From Sideroxydans sp. (GTDB taxonomy: Bacteria > Pseudomonadota > Gammaproteobacteria > Burkholderiales > Gallionellaceae), in NCBI GenBank assembly GCA_028710605.1, contig JAQTTU010000009.1, positions 97,588-161,587 of the forward strand: a DNA stretch of 64,000 bases, written 5' to 3'. The notes beneath the pieces were generated by a model, which was not told where the DNA came from, made no database searches, and worked only from the letters and a program-made list of their open reading frames with translations. The number at the start of each line of letters is the position of its first letter. Position 1 is the first letter of the stretch. The translations under genes and the position numbers were made by a program. Below, in pieces: positions 51,926 to 62,938 of this stretch.

Positions 51926-53748
51926 GGCGCGGCCTTTTCCTGATTGATTTGTTGCTGTTGCCATTCGGCCTGAGAGGCGGAGTTTTTGTACAGGCGCAGC
52001 ATGTCATGCTGGTTTTCCTGGTTCAGGATGATGGGGCGCAGGAAAATGACCAGTTCCGATTTCGAGTTTTTGTCGTTGCGCGACTTGAACGCGTTGCCGA
52101 TCGCAAAAACGCTGCCCAAGCCGGGTATCTGGTTGGTTTCTCCCGCCCGCGAGTCCTGCATCAGTCCGCCCAGAATCGCGATCTCGCCATTGCGCACGCG
52201 CAGGATGGATTCCATTTCGCGCGTTTGAATTTGCGGGATGAGATTGGTCAGATTGTTTTGCGCCAGCACCGGGTTCGGGTCGTTGGCATAGCCGATGATG
52301 CGGGTGATGGTCGGCCGCAGATTGAGGGTGACATCGTCATTGCCGCCGATTTGCGGGGTGACATACATCAGGAAGCCGACCGGCACCGTGAAAACCTTGG
52401 TCGAGTAGGTGGCTGCGGTGACCTGGACTCCGTTCGAAAAAGTGCCGGGAGTGACATCAACGGTGAAATACACCGCCTCATCCACCACTTTCAATAAGCT
52501 GGTCTGGTTGTTGAGCACCGACAGTTTTGGGCTGGACAGCACGTGGAGTTTGCCGAAAGACTCCAGCAATTTGATGGAAGCACTCAGATCGGCTGCGCCG
52601 CCGAATGCGTTTTTGAATATGTAATTGATCGTGCCCATGCTGCCGGTCAACGCGCCGGTGGGGGTGACTTGGGTGATGCTGAGCCCCTTGGTGGCGGAGG
52701 TGGAGAGCGACGACCAGTCTATGCCTTGCTGGTATTGGTCGGACAGTGCGACTTCGACCACGGTGGCTTCGATCAGCACTTGGCGGTGGGCGCTGGCCGT
52801 CACCTTGTCGATGAAATCCCGCACGCTGGCGTGTTGGCGCGAGGTGGCGCGCACGCTGATGATGCCGCTTTCGGGGTTGGCGATGACCGAGGCGGCTTCG
52901 CGGTAAGTGACTTTGCGCGTTACGCTGGATCCCTGATTTTGCATTTGCGCGGGCAGCGCAGCCAACGCTTTACTTGATGAGTTTGCTTTGGGTGTGGCGG
53001 CAGTGCTGCCGGGCTGTGGTACGACTTGTTGTTGGTTGTTTTGTTCGACGACAGTTTCGCTGGAGCCTTCCGGTAGGGTCTTGTCGGTTTCGCGTAACAA
53101 GTCTTTGATGTTTTCCACCAGCGTTTTCCAGAACTGGTTGTTGGATTCATTCACAATGCTTGAACCGGAGGCATTGCTGCCGGAGGAGCTTGATCCGCTG
53201 GTTTGGCCGCTGCCGATGGTGGCAACGCTGGTGGCGATGCTGATGTTGTTTTTTGCTTCGCGCGAAATATTCGGATAGTCGATCTGATAATTTTTCAGGT
53301 AGGGGATGTCGGGCATGATCGTCAGGTTGTGCCCGTTCAACTCGTAACGCATATCGACCTGGCGACCGATGGCATCAAGGATTTCGGTGAGCGTTTGGTC
53401 GATGAGGTTCATCGTCACCGCGCCCGAAATATCTGGGTGTATCTCGATGTTGAGCTTGGCATCGCGCGCCAGCGCAAACAAAATTTCCTGTACCGGAATG
53501 TGGTTGACCACGATGCTGTAACGCTCCGCCGACTTGGTTTTAACGGGCGGCGGCGGCAAAGGAGCACTTTCGGCGAGCGGCGGAATATTGGGTGGCGTTG
53601 CGGTGTCAGGCAGGGCGATGTGTTGCGGGGAGGGTTTGGTGGCTTCGGGGAAGGTGGCGCAGGCTACTGTGCCGATGCACAACGAGGCGATAACGAACCG
53701 TTTCAACACCCGGCGGGACCAGCCTGAACTAATGAATCCACGGCGCAT
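51922..53748 (-). CDS. mshL: MshL-type secretin
   Basis: A 608-residue outer-membrane secretin, probably lipidated (lipobox-like IGTVAC near residue 29). Pro-rich N-terminus, then the STN/N0-like domain (YSIVVNHIPVQEILFALARDAKLNIEIHPDISGAVTMNL), a Ser/Gly-rich insert near 185-205, and the secretin core (VLIEATVVEVALSDQYQQGIDWSSL ... VLSSPKLSVLNNQTSLLKV ... VPVGFLMYVTPQIGGNDDVTLNLRPTITR ... ILGGLMQDSRAGE). ATG 53748 is preferred to a TTG one codon earlier; AAGGAT lies upstream. Overlaps the ATPase gene before it by about 20 bases. Confidence 0.93.
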   Translation of the reverse strand: MRRGFISSGWSRRVLKRFVIASLCIGTVACATFPEATKPSPQHIALPDTATPPNIPPLAESAPLPPPPVKTKSAERYSIVVNHIPVQEILFALARDAKLNIEIHPDISGAVTMNLIDQTLTEILDAIGRQVDMRYELNGHNLTIMPDIPYLKNYQIDYPNISREAKNNISIATSVATIGSGQTSGSSSSGSNASGSSIVNESNNQFWKTLVENIKDLLRETDKTLPEGSSETVVEQNNQQQVVPQPGSTAATPKANSSSKALAALPAQMQNQGSSVTRKVTYREAASVIANPESGIISVRATSRQHASVRDFIDKVTASAHRQVLIEATVVEVALSDQYQQGIDWSSLSTSATKGLSITQVTPTGALTGSMGTINYIFKNAFGGAADLSASIKLLESFGKLHVLSSPKLSVLNNQTSLLKVVDEAVYFTVDVTPGTFSNGVQVTAATYSTKVFTVPVGFLMYVTPQIGGNDDVTLNLRPTITRIIGYANDPNPVLAQNNLTNLIPQIQTREMESILRVRNGEIAILGGLMQDSRAGETNQIPGLGSVFAIGNAFKSRNDKNSKSELVIFLRPIILNQENQHDMLRLYKNSASQAEWQQQQINQEKAAP

Positions 53749-55228
53749 CAATAATATCCTTCAAGGTGCGAATAATCGGTTGGGCTTGGCGATAGTCATC
53801 CGGCAATTGGGCAAGGGCGTGGCTTGCAGCAGCATAACTAGCATAACTTCCCAAGTATATTACATACCTAGATTGCTGATAATCGGATTGTTTTCCGAAT
53901 GGAGAGCGTCTTGCAAAAACTCGTCCCTGAGTTAAAGCGCGGTCGGCAAGAGACAGAAAGTTTATCGCAGCATCAGATGTCTGGATGGTGGCAAGCTGGA
54001 TGGCATAGCTGTCAGTGGCGGCTTGCTGTTGCGCATAGTTGTAATCGAGGCGGAGATGTTCCGCAAAACTGGCGGGGAGTGACGCATTGTTCGCTGCGAC
54101 GATATTATTGTCGGGCGCTACCGAAATTGCAGCTGCCTGAACCGTTTGCGGCGAATTCCTCCGTGCGGGAGCTTCGGCGAAATCCGGCAGCGCGCTGGCG
54201 ATTTGTCGATTCGGGCTGGAGGCTCGTTTGCGCGACAAGGGCGGCTTGTTCGTTGCGGCTAACGCCAATCCTTGCGAAGAAGCCGTGCTGTCGCTGTCGG
54301 GAATTGTGCGGCTGCCGGTAAGCCAGACAGTGAAAGCGACGGTCGTTGCGATGCTCACCAGCCACAATGCCAATACCCTGCCGTTGATGCTCAACGCAAA
54401 ATTGCGGGCGGTAAAATTTCTGCCGACATCGCGTATGGCCAGGCGCACATGATTGGCTTTGACCAGGTGGCTTTGGTCGGCATATGCCGCGAGCAGCGAT
54501 TTGTCGGCAATCAGATTGATGCGGCGCGCGCGACCGGTTGCGTCGGCGAGCAGCATGCGCTCCGCCAGCCAACTGAACATGCGCCCGCCGCGCCATCCGG
54601 CGACGCGCAGGCGGTGATCGAGGTAAGCGCGGGCATCGTCGTGCGACAGGCTGCGCAAAGTCAGCCGGTAAACCACGCGGTCGTTTACCTGGCGCAATTG
54701 CGGCGCTTCCAGCAATGTGTTCAGTTCCGGCTGGCCGAACAGGATGATTTGCACCAGCTTGTGATTGTCGGTTTCCAGATTGGACAAGCGGCGGATTTCT
54801 TCCAGCGAGTCGGGGGGCATGGTGTGCGCTTCATCCACCAGCACCACGACACGCCGGTTTTGGGAGTGCCTGCGGATGAGTTCCTGTTGCAGGCTTTCCA
54901 GACGACCGCCCTTGCTTGATGCGGTGTCGGTCAACCCCAGATCGCGCGCGATCACATCAATGATTTCGTCGCGGGAAAATGCGGGGTTGGGCAGATAAAC
55001 CGTGTCAACGTATTCGGGCAGGCGCGCCAGCAGCATGCGGCTCATCAGCGTTTTGCCGCTGCCCACTTCGCCGATGACGATGACGATGCCTTCGGCGTTC
55101 AGTGTCGCGTGCAACAGGCCGGACATGAAAAGCCCGCGATCTTTTCCCTCGAAGAAGAAACCCGGATCCGGCGTGATGGAGAAAGGCGGGGAGATAAGGC
55201 CGAAATGATCGAGGTAGAGCGAATTCAA
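53729..55228 (-). CDS. mshM: MshM/ExeA-like AAA ATPase with C-terminal SPOR domain
   Basis: A 499-residue membrane ATPase. It starts at a TTG (AGGA eight bases upstream) giving MNSLYLDHFGLISPPFSITPDPGFFF, the usual opening of ExeA/MshM proteins. Walker A is GEVGSGKTLMSRMLL and Walker B VVVLVDEAH. A helix at about 278-298 (VLALWLVSIATTVAFTVWLTG) leads to a periplasmic linker, then a SPOR-type domain (SYAIQLATIQTSDAAINFL ... SRYVIYLGSYASYAAASHALAQL). SPOR domains bind denuded septal peptidoglycan, so the complex may insert at cell-wall sites. An ATG far upstream (55363) gives an unsupported extension. Confidence 0.85.
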   Translation of the reverse strand: MNSLYLDHFGLISPPFSITPDPGFFFEGKDRGLFMSGLLHATLNAEGIVIVIGEVGSGKTLMSRMLLARLPEYVDTVYLPNPAFSRDEIIDVIARDLGLTDTASSKGGRLESLQQELIRRHSQNRRVVVLVDEAHTMPPDSLEEIRRLSNLETDNHKLVQIILFGQPELNTLLEAPQLRQVNDRVVYRLTLRSLSHDDARAYLDHRLRVAGWRGGRMFSWLAERMLLADATGRARRINLIADKSLLAAYADQSHLVKANHVRLAIRDVGRNFTARNFALSINGRVLALWLVSIATTVAFTVWLTGSRTIPDSDSTASSQGLALAATNKPPLSRKRASSPNRQIASALPDFAEAPARRNSPQTVQAAAISVAPDNNIVAANNASLPASFAEHLRLDYNYAQQQAATDSYAIQLATIQTSDAAINFLSLADRALTQGRVFARRSPFGKQSDYQQSRYVIYLGSYASYAAASHALAQLPDDYRQAQPIIRTLKDIIDAPWIH

Positions 55229-55344
55229 GGCAGTTATCCTGTGGCTGTCAGCTGGCGTATTGTCGGCTATCCCACAGTGATTGTCACCACTTATGCTAGG
55301 GGCGGATATGCCAAGCCTGCTGCAAGCTCGCCATGCAGTGATGG

Positions 55345-55350
55345 TAGAAT
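55345..55350 (+). promoter_or_regulatory. Possible -10 box of the mla operon
   Basis: TAGAAT in GGTAGAATGCGCGC, 32 bases before the mlaF GTG start. The region is also the upstream region of mshM on the other strand, so divergent promoters lie within 55229-55381. Confidence 0.4.
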
Positions 55351-55381
55351 GCGCGCTCCGCAATCGAGCAAAAGGTTATTT

Positions 55382-56188
55382 GTGCCCACACAATCGCTGG
55401 TTGAAATTCGCGATGTCAACTTTTCGTATGACCAACGCCCCATTTTGAACGGGATCAATATGTCCTTCGGCAAGGGCAAGCTGATCGCGGTGATGGGCGG
55501 CAGCGGCTGCGGCAAGACGACTTTGCTGCGCCTGATCGGCGGTGCACTCAAACCGACCAAGGGCGAAGTCAGAATTGACGGGCAAGTCATCCATGAGCTG
55601 GATATGGCCGGTCTGTACGCGATGCGGCGCAAGATGGGCATGCTGTTCCAGTTTGGCGCGCTGTTCACCGATATGTCGGTGTACGACAACGTGGCTTTTC
55701 AGATGCGCGAGCACACCGATCTGCCGGATGAAATTATTCACGATCTGGTGATGATGAAGTTGCATGCGGTGGGGTTGCGCGGCACGCACCATTTGATGCC
55801 GACCGAGCTGTCCGGCGGCATGGCGCGGCGCGTGGCGCTGGCGCGCACGGTGGCGCTGGATCCGATGCTGATTATGTACGATGAGCCGTTTGCCGGTCTC
55901 GATCCGATTTCGTTGAGCGTGGTGGGGCAATTGATCCGCAAATTGAACGATGCGTTGGGCGCAACCTCGGTGATTGTGACGCACGATGTGCAGGAGTCGC
56001 TGAAGATCGTGGATTACGTTTATTTCATCGCCGAAGGCGTGATTGTGGCGGAAGGAACGCCCGCCGAGATCATCGCTTCCGACAAACCTTATGTGCACCA
56101 GTTCGTGCACGGCGAAATGGACGGGCCTATCCCGTTCCACTATGCGGCGGCGAACAGTTACGCGCAGGATTTGGGAGTCAACGTCTGA
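55382..56188 (+). CDS. mlaF: Phospholipid ABC transporter ATP-binding protein MlaF
   Basis: A 268-residue ATPase of the Mla system that keeps the outer-membrane lipid asymmetry. Walker A GGSGCGKT at 39-46, signature LSGGMARRVALARTVALDP, Walker B LIMYDEPFAGLDPIS, then VIVTHDVQESLKI. GTG start with AAAGG upstream, chosen because the protein then begins PTQSLVEIRDVNFSY like its relatives. TGATG overlap with mlaE. Confidence 0.95.
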   Translation: MPTQSLVEIRDVNFSYDQRPILNGINMSFGKGKLIAVMGGSGCGKTTLLRLIGGALKPTKGEVRIDGQVIHELDMAGLYAMRRKMGMLFQFGALFTDMSVYDNVAFQMREHTDLPDEIIHDLVMMKLHAVGLRGTHHLMPTELSGGMARRVALARTVALDPMLIMYDEPFAGLDPISLSVVGQLIRKLNDALGATSVIVTHDVQESLKIVDYVYFIAEGVIVAEGTPAEIIASDKPYVHQFVHGEMDGPIPFHYAAANSYAQDLGVNV

Positions 56189-56976
56189 TGCCAATCGCAA
56201 AAAGTCTCAGAGCCATCGGTCGGCGCAGCATCAATTCGGTGTGGCGGCTGGGTTTCGCCACGCGCTTTCTGGCATTGACGCTGTTTTATTCTGGCACCAG
56301 TTTCCGCCGCTTCCATTTGACCGTTAAGGAAATATTTTCCAGCGGCGTGATGTCGCTCATCATCATTCTGGTGTCCGGCATGTTCGTCGGCATGGTGCTC
56401 GGATTGCAGGGCTACGAGACGCTCAAGCGTTACGGTTCGGAGTCGGCGCTGGGGTCGCTGGTGGCGTTGAGTCTGGTGCGCGAACTGGGGCCGGTGCTGG
56501 CCGCGTTGCTGTTCGCCAGCCGCGCCGGATCGGCGATGACCGCCGAGATCGGTTTGATGAAAGCCACCGAGCAAATCTCCGCGATGGAAATGATGGCGGT
56601 GAATCCCATCGCGCGCGTGGTAGCGCCGCGCTTCTGGGCGGGAGTGATCTCCATGCCGTTACTGGCCGCGCTGTTTTCGGCCATGGGCGTGTTCGGCGGC
56701 TATGTGGTCGGCGTGGTGGTAATCGGCGTGGATGAAGGATCGTTCTGGTCGCAGATGCAAGGTGCTGTGGATTTTCAGCATGATGTGATGAACGGCGTAT
56801 TGAAGAGTTTTGTGTTTGGCGTGGCGGTCACGGCCATCGCGCTGTTCGAGGGTTTCGATGCGCCGCCCACGGCGGAAGGCGTGTCGGGCGCGACCACGCG
56901 CACGGTGGTGCAATCGTCGCTGGCGATATTGATGCTGGATTTTATTTTGACCGCGTTCATGTTTCGGGGAGCTTGA
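56188..56976 (+). CDS. mlaE: Phospholipid ABC transporter permease MlaE
   Basis: A 262-residue inner-membrane permease with about six hydrophobic segments and the family motif ALVRELGPVLAALLFASRAGSAMTAEIGLMKATEQISAMEMMAVNP. The N-terminal 30 residues are amphipathic and basic. The start overlaps the mlaF stop by one base. Confidence 0.96.
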   Translation: MPIAKSLRAIGRRSINSVWRLGFATRFLALTLFYSGTSFRRFHLTVKEIFSSGVMSLIIILVSGMFVGMVLGLQGYETLKRYGSESALGSLVALSLVRELGPVLAALLFASRAGSAMTAEIGLMKATEQISAMEMMAVNPIARVVAPRFWAGVISMPLLAALFSAMGVFGGYVVGVVVIGVDEGSFWSQMQGAVDFQHDVMNGVLKSFVFGVAVTAIALFEGFDAPPTAEGVSGATTRTVVQSSLAILMLDFILTAFMFRGA

Positions 56977-56979
56977 GTA

Positions 56980-57441
56980 ATGGAACGGACTACATTGGAT
57001 TTGTGGGTGGGTGTGTTTGTGGTGGCAGGTTTCGCCGCGCTGGTGGTGCTGGCGCTGAAAGTGGGGAACCTGAGTACCTACAACGTGTCGGAGACGTATC
57101 AGTTGCAGGCGCATTTCCAGAATATCGGCGGCTTGAAGTCGAACGCTTCGGTCAGAAGCGCGGGCGTGCTGGTGGGGCGGGTGACCAGCATCTCGCTGGA
57201 TACGGAACGCTATGAGGCCAAGGTCACGATGAGCATAGACAAGCGCTACCAGTTTCCCAAGGATACGTTCGCCAACATTCTGACTTCGGGCTTGTTGGGC
57301 GAGCAATATATCGGCCTGATGGCGGGCGGTGATGACAAGATGTTGCAAGGGGGCGAAGAGTTCAAAAAGACGCAATCGGCCGTGGTGTTGGAGGAGTTGA
57401 TCGGTAAATTCCTTTTCAACAAGGCGGACAGTGCGCAGTAA
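56980..57441 (+). CDS. mlaD: MCE-domain lipid-binding protein MlaD
   Basis: A 153-residue periplasmic protein anchored by one N-terminal helix (LWVGVFVVAGFAALVVLALKV). It has a single MCE domain (YQLQAHFQNIGGLKSNASVRSAGVLVGRVTSISLD ... ILTSGLLGEQYIGL) that forms hexameric rings channelling phospholipids. Length matches short betaproteobacterial MlaD. Four bases after mlaE. Confidence 0.96.
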   Translation: MERTTLDLWVGVFVVAGFAALVVLALKVGNLSTYNVSETYQLQAHFQNIGGLKSNASVRSAGVLVGRVTSISLDTERYEAKVTMSIDKRYQFPKDTFANILTSGLLGEQYIGLMAGGDDKMLQGGEEFKKTQSAVVLEELIGKFLFNKADSAQ

Positions 57442-57465
57442 CTCATTTTTGGAAAATTGCAGTTT

Positions 57466-58104
57466 ATGAAAAAAATCTATTTATCGCTTTTATGTATGTT
57501 GATGTTGTCGGTGTCTGCCGTGGCGAGGGCGGAGATTCCTCCGCCCGATGTGTTGATCCGGGACACGGTGCACGATGTGATGGAGCTGGTGAATACCGAC
57601 CGGGGGATCGTTGCCAACCAGAAGCGTTTGCTGGGGTTGGTCGAGGCGAAAATCCTGCCGCATTTTGATTTTGATCGCATGACCAAGCTGGCGGTCGGGC
57701 GCGCATGGCGCGACGCATCGGACGAGCAGAAGAAGGCGCTTACCACGGAGTTTCGGACCATGTTGGTGCGTACCTACACCAACGTGTTCGTCACCTATCC
57801 CGACCCCAAGATCGAGGTGAAGCCGGTCAAGCTGGACGACAGCATGACCGAGGTTACGGTGCGCAATCTGATCAGGATCAGCAACGGGCAAACGGTGACC
57901 GTGGATTACGAGATGGAAAAGACCCCGGCCGGATGGAAGGCGTTTGATGTGACGGTGGACGGGGTGAGCCTGGTGATCAGCTACCGTGGCTCGTTCGCCG
58001 ACCAGATCAAGCAAGCGGGGGTAGACGGGCTGATCAAGACACTGTCCGACAAGAATTTGGCCGCAAGCCGTCCGGCAGCTCAACAAAAGGCGCAATCCAA
58101 TTGA
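57466..58104 (+). CDS. mlaC: Periplasmic phospholipid-binding protein MlaC
   Basis: A 212-residue protein with signal peptide MKKIYLSLLCMLMLSVSAVARA, then the MlaC/Ttg2D fold (HFDFDRMTKLAVGRAWRDAS, YTNVFVTY, DGVSLVISYRGSFADQIKQAGVDGLIKTL). It shuttles lipid between MlaA at the outer membrane and MlaFEDB. The ATG at 57466 is used rather than a TTG three codons upstream. Confidence 0.94.
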   Translation: MKKIYLSLLCMLMLSVSAVARAEIPPPDVLIRDTVHDVMELVNTDRGIVANQKRLLGLVEAKILPHFDFDRMTKLAVGRAWRDASDEQKKALTTEFRTMLVRTYTNVFVTYPDPKIEVKPVKLDDSMTEVTVRNLIRISNGQTVTVDYEMEKTPAGWKAFDVTVDGVSLVISYRGSFADQIKQAGVDGLIKTLSDKNLAASRPAAQQKAQSN

Positions 58105-58394
58105 TGCAGCGCGACGGAAATCGCATCACGGTGTCCGGTCGCTTGACGCTGGATACGGCCAGCAAAGCGGCAAACGCGCTGTTTGACGGCGGCGCGCTGG
58201 CGGGCGACGACTTGCTGGTGGTTGATCTGTCCAAGGTCGAAGCGGTGGATTCGTCTGCCGTTAGCGTGCTGTTGCAGTGGTCGCGCCAGGCGCTGGAGAA
58301 GGGTGTGCAACTCTCATTTGTCAATCTCCCTCCCAACCTGTGCAGTTTGGCAAAACTCTACGATGTGGCAGCCGTGCTGCCCATTTCTTCCTAA
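58104..58394 (+). CDS. mlaB: STAS-domain protein MlaB
   Basis: A 96-residue cytoplasmic STAS protein (RITVSGRLTLDTASKAANAL, LLVVDLSKVEAVDSSAVSVLLQW) that binds and stabilises MlaF. The conserved serine pair is in VDSSAVSVL. Start overlaps mlaC (TGATG). It ends the mlaFEDCB run; murA follows after 29 bases, as in many betaproteobacteria. Confidence 0.92.
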   Translation: MQRDGNRITVSGRLTLDTASKAANALFDGGALAGDDLLVVDLSKVEAVDSSAVSVLLQWSRQALEKGVQLSFVNLPPNLCSLAKLYDVAAVLPISS

Positions 58395-58414
58395 GCAATT
58401 ATTCGAACCAATAG

Positions 58415-59674
<1,260 letters not shown>

Positions 59675-59676
59675 CC

Positions 59677-59795
59677 CCCACCACAGAGACACAGAGTCAC
59701 AGAGAAAAACAGCACAGAGGAAACTCCGTTGGTAAAAGATTGAGGTGTTAGCTTTTGACTTTCTCTGTGCCTCTGTGTCTCTGTGGTGAAAGTTT
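59677..59795. repeat. CTCTGTGG-type inverted repeat between murA and hisG
   Basis: ACCACAGAGACACAGAGTCA (59680-59699) and its near-complement TTCTCTGTGCCTCTGTGTCT (59761-59780) flank about 55 bases. It is the most compact copy of this family here and reaches within 25 bases of the hisG start. Confidence 0.85.
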
Positions 59796-59818
59796 TTGAA
59801 TTGAATTTGGACAAAATC

Positions 59819-60454
59819 ATGATAACCATTGCCTTATCCAAAGGCCGCATCTTTGAAGAAACCCTGCCGCTGCTCGCCGCCGCAGGCATCACCGCGCTGG
59901 AAGACCCGGAGTCTTCGCGCAAACTGATTCTGCCGACCAACCGCGACGATGTTCGCCTCATCATCGTGCGCGCTTCCGACGTGCCGACTTACGTGCAATA
60001 CGGCGCGGCGGACATGGGCGTGGCGGGCAAGGATGTGTTGAACGAACACGGCGGCGAAGGGCTGTATCAGCCGCTCGATCTCAATATCGCCAAGTGCAAA
60101 ATGATGGTCGCGGTGCGCAACGATTTCGATTACGAGTCGGCGGTGAAGCAGGGGGCGCGTCTGCGTGTGGCGACCAAATATGTAAAGACCGCGCGCGAAC
60201 ATTTTGCCGCCAAAGGCGTGCACGTCGATCTCATCAAGCTGTACGGCTCGATGGAACTCGCGCCGCTGGTCGGCTTGTCCGATGCCATCGTGGATCTGGT
60301 GAGCAGCGGCGCAACCTTGAAGGCCAACAATCTCGTGGCGGTGGAAGAGATCGTGCAGATTTCCTCGCGCTTGGTGGTGAACCAAGCCTCGCTAAAACTT
60401 AAACGATCTGTTATTCAACCGATGCTGGATGCATTTGCCGGAGCAATACAATGA
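59819..60454 (+). CDS. hisG: ATP phosphoribosyltransferase, short form
   Basis: A 211-residue catalytic subunit for the first step of histidine synthesis. It has [43 protein letters not shown] and [18 protein letters not shown]. It lacks the C-terminal regulatory domain of long HisG, so a HisZ partner is expected elsewhere. Start at MITIALSKG; the open frame upstream lies in the repeat. Overlaps hisD by ATGA. Confidence 0.96.
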   Translation: MITIALSKGRIFEETLPLLAAAGITALEDPESSRKLILPTNRDDVRLIIVRASDVPTYVQYGAADMGVAGKDVLNEHGGEGLYQPLDLNIAKCKMMVAVRNDFDYESAVKQGARLRVATKYVKTAREHFAAKGVHVDLIKLYGSMELAPLVGLSDAIVDLVSSGATLKANNLVAVEEIVQISSRLVVNQASLKLKRSVIQPMLDAFAGAIQ

Positions 60455-61749
60455 ACATCACCCGCCTCTCAACCCAACAAGCCGATTTCGATGCAACATT
60501 GACCAAGCTGCTGGCCTTCGAAGAAACCGCCGACGAAAAATTGGAAGCGACCGTTGCCGCCATTCTCGCCGACGTAAAAAAACGCGGCGACGAGGCCGTG
60601 CTGGAATACACGCGCAAATTCGACCGCCTGCCGCTGGCGAATGCCGCCGCAATGGAACTGCCGCAAAGCGAATTGAAGGCCGCGTTTGAAGGTTTGCCTG
60701 CCGATCAAAAAAATGCCTTGGAGCAGGCCGCCCAGCGCGTTACCTCTTATCACAAAAAACAACTGCAAGCCTCGTGGAGCTATCTCGATGAAGACGGCAC
60801 CATGCTCGGCCAGCAAGTCACCCCGCTGGACAGAGTCGGCCTGTATGTGCCCGGCGGCAAAGCGGCTTATCCGTCTTCCGTATTGATGAATGCGCTGCCC
60901 GCGAAAGTGGCGGGCGTGGCCGAGCTCATCATGGTCGTGCCCACGCCGGACGGCGTGAAAAATCAACTGGTGCTGGCGGCGGCGTATCTGTCCGGCGTGG
61001 ATCGCGTATTCACTATCGGCGGCGCGCAAGCCGTGGCGGCGCTGGCCTACGGCACGGCGACCATCCCCAAAGTGGATAAGGTCGTCGGCCCCGGCAACGC
61101 CTACGTCGCTTCCGCCAAGCGCCGCGTGTTCGGCATCTGCGGCATCGACATGATCGCTGGACCTTCCGAAATTCTGGTGATTTGCGACGGGCAAACCAAT
61201 CCCGAGTGGGTGGCGATGGACTTGTTCTCGCAAGCCGAGCACGACGAACTGGCGCAAGCCATCCTGCTGTCGCCGGATGCCGCGTTCATTGAAGCCGTGG
61301 CCGCGAGTGCCGACAAATTGCTGCAACAAATGCCGCGCAAAGAAATTATCCAGACCGCATTGGAAAATCGCGGCGCGCTGATCCACGTGGCCGACATGGA
61401 CGAAGCCTGCCGCATCAGCAACCGCATCGCACCCGAACACCTAGAACTCTCCGTGGCCGACCCGCAAGCCTGGCTGCCCAAACTCAAACACGCCGGCGCG
61501 ATCTTCATGGGGCGCTACACCTCCGAATCGCTGGGCGACTACTGCGCCGGCCCCAACCACGTGCTACCCACCTCCGGCACCGCGCGTTTCTCTTCCCCGC
61601 TGGGCGTTTACGACTTTCAGAAACGCAGCAGCTTGATCCAGGTTTCCGCCAAAGGCGCACAGACGCTGGGCGCAATCGCCTCGACACTGGCTTTCGGCGA
61701 AGGCTTGCAAGCGCACGCGCAGTCGGCGCTGTATCGCAAGAACGGCTGA
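60451..61749 (+). CDS. hisD: Histidinol dehydrogenase
   Basis: A 432-residue zinc enzyme for the last two oxidations to histidine. It shows [82 protein letters not shown] and [11 protein letters not shown], with the late [23 protein letters not shown]. Full length. Further his genes would be expected next, but the operon stops here in a repeat (61783-61877). Confidence 0.98.
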   Translation: MNITRLSTQQADFDATLTKLLAFEETADEKLEATVAAILADVKKRGDEAVLEYTRKFDRLPLANAAAMELPQSELKAAFEGLPADQKNALEQAAQRVTSYHKKQLQASWSYLDEDGTMLGQQVTPLDRVGLYVPGGKAAYPSSVLMNALPAKVAGVAELIMVVPTPDGVKNQLVLAAAYLSGVDRVFTIGGAQAVAALAYGTATIPKVDKVVGPGNAYVASAKRRVFGICGIDMIAGPSEILVICDGQTNPEWVAMDLFSQAEHDELAQAILLSPDAAFIEAVAASADKLLQQMPRKEIIQTALENRGALIHVADMDEACRISNRIAPEHLELSVADPQAWLPKLKHAGAIFMGRYTSESLGDYCAGPNHVLPTSGTARFSSPLGVYDFQKRSSLIQVSAKGAQTLGAIASTLAFGEGLQAHAQSALYRKNG

Positions 61750-61782
61750 ACTGCGCTTCCCAAATAATTTCCAGGCTTGTGG

Positions 61783-61877
61783 CTTGAAAATATGCCCCAA
61801 CCTCTTGGAGAAGCGCATGGATAGGCGATCTACAACATGCGTTTGATGGAGATTGGCGTATTTATTGGCTTGCGGGC
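61783..61877. repeat. Copy of the GCCCGTCAATAG dispersed element
   Basis: ATGGATAGGCGATCTACAAC ... GAGATTGGCGTATTTATTGG followed by CTTGCGGGC gives a well-preserved right half; the left end is altered (AAATATGCCCCAACCTCTTG). It marks the boundary between the his genes and accessory sequence. Confidence 0.75.
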
Positions 61878-61944
61878 GATGTGGCAGAATATATAGGCCG
61901 TTTTTCGCGTTGACCAAGACCTGAGCGCAAGCTAGGGTACGGGC

Positions 61945-62751
61945 ATGAACCGACTGGACAATACCAACGCACACCCCTCAGCGCGCATTCATCGCGCCAG
62001 CACCGGCTATCCCAGCAAACTCGCCGCCACCGACAAAGAACGCGAACATACCGAAAAAGAGCAAGACCTCAAAACCCAGAACTACATCATCGCCAGCGCA
62101 CAAGCTACCCTAACCGCATCGGGCAGCAAACTCGAACAAATCACCGCCGACTACCGCCAGAAACTCCAGTCCGAACGCGCCGATAACAGCGACAAACTCG
62201 ATAAGACCCAAGCTGAAGTCACCAAACAACAATACCGCAACGGCCTGCTCGAACTCAAAGCCCAGCAGGACGGAATCATCAAAGACCTCGCCACCCACAC
62301 CATCGGCACCGTCATCAGCCCCGGCACCATCCTCATGACCCTAGTCCCCAAAGACGAAATCCTCAAAGCCGAAGTGTGGGTGAGCAACGAAGATGTCGGC
62401 TTCATCCATCTGGGCGAACCCGCCAAGATCAAATTCGCCTCTTACCAGTTCCAGAAATACGGCATGGTTGCCGGACAAGTCGCCAACCTCAGTGCCGATG
62501 CCAGCGACAACAGCCAACAAGGCGCGGGACAAACATCGCCGCCCAACAACAAATCCCCCAACGGACAACCCTTCGCCTACCGCGCCCTGATCGACCTCAA
62601 AGCGCAAGAGCTGGTCGTCAACGGCGTGCGCCACGCCTTGAGTCCGGGGATGCAGGTGACAGCGGAGATACACCTTGGCACGAGAACCATTCTCGAATAC
62701 TTGCTGTCGCCGGTGATGGGGGCGTTTCAGGAGGCGGGGAGGGAACGGTGA
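61945..62751 (+). pseudogene. 5'-truncated HlyD-family type I secretion adaptor
   Basis: The 268-residue frame corresponds to the C-terminal half of a HlyD/LapC-type membrane fusion protein. Coiled-coil hairpin residues lie at about 35-105 (REHTEKEQDLKTQNYIIASA ... VTKQQYRNGLLELKAQQDGI), then the lipoyl/barrel part (IKDLATHTIGTVISPGTILMTLVP, KAEVWVSNEDVGFIHLGEPAKIKFASYQFQKYG, GMQVTAEIHLGTRTILEYLLSPV). The cytoplasmic tail, membrane helix and first lipoyl half are absent; the first ~20 residues look unrelated. Without an anchor it cannot work as an adaptor, so I treat it as a remnant. No ABC exporter or TolC gene is adjacent. Confidence 0.75.
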
Positions 62752-62756
62752 GACTA

Positions 62757-62801
62757 ACTCCCTTCCCCCGCAGGCGGGGGAAGGGCTGGGGATGAGGGTT
62801 G
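62757..62801. repeat. TTCCCCCGCAGGCGGGGGAA palindrome
   Basis: CTTCCCCCGCAGGCGGGGGA followed by AGGGCTGGGGATGAGGG is the CCCTCTCC-type family again, just after the HlyD remnant. Confidence 0.75.
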
Positions 62802-62938
62802 CGGAAATTGTAGTGCTCGCACAGGCAACATGACGCATCGGAAACACGCAAGATTGATTCAACTTGAAAGCAACAGAAATACCGAACAACCAATCGAGAC
62901 AAAGATGCAGCACAGAAAACGGGCGGGAGGGTGGCGGC

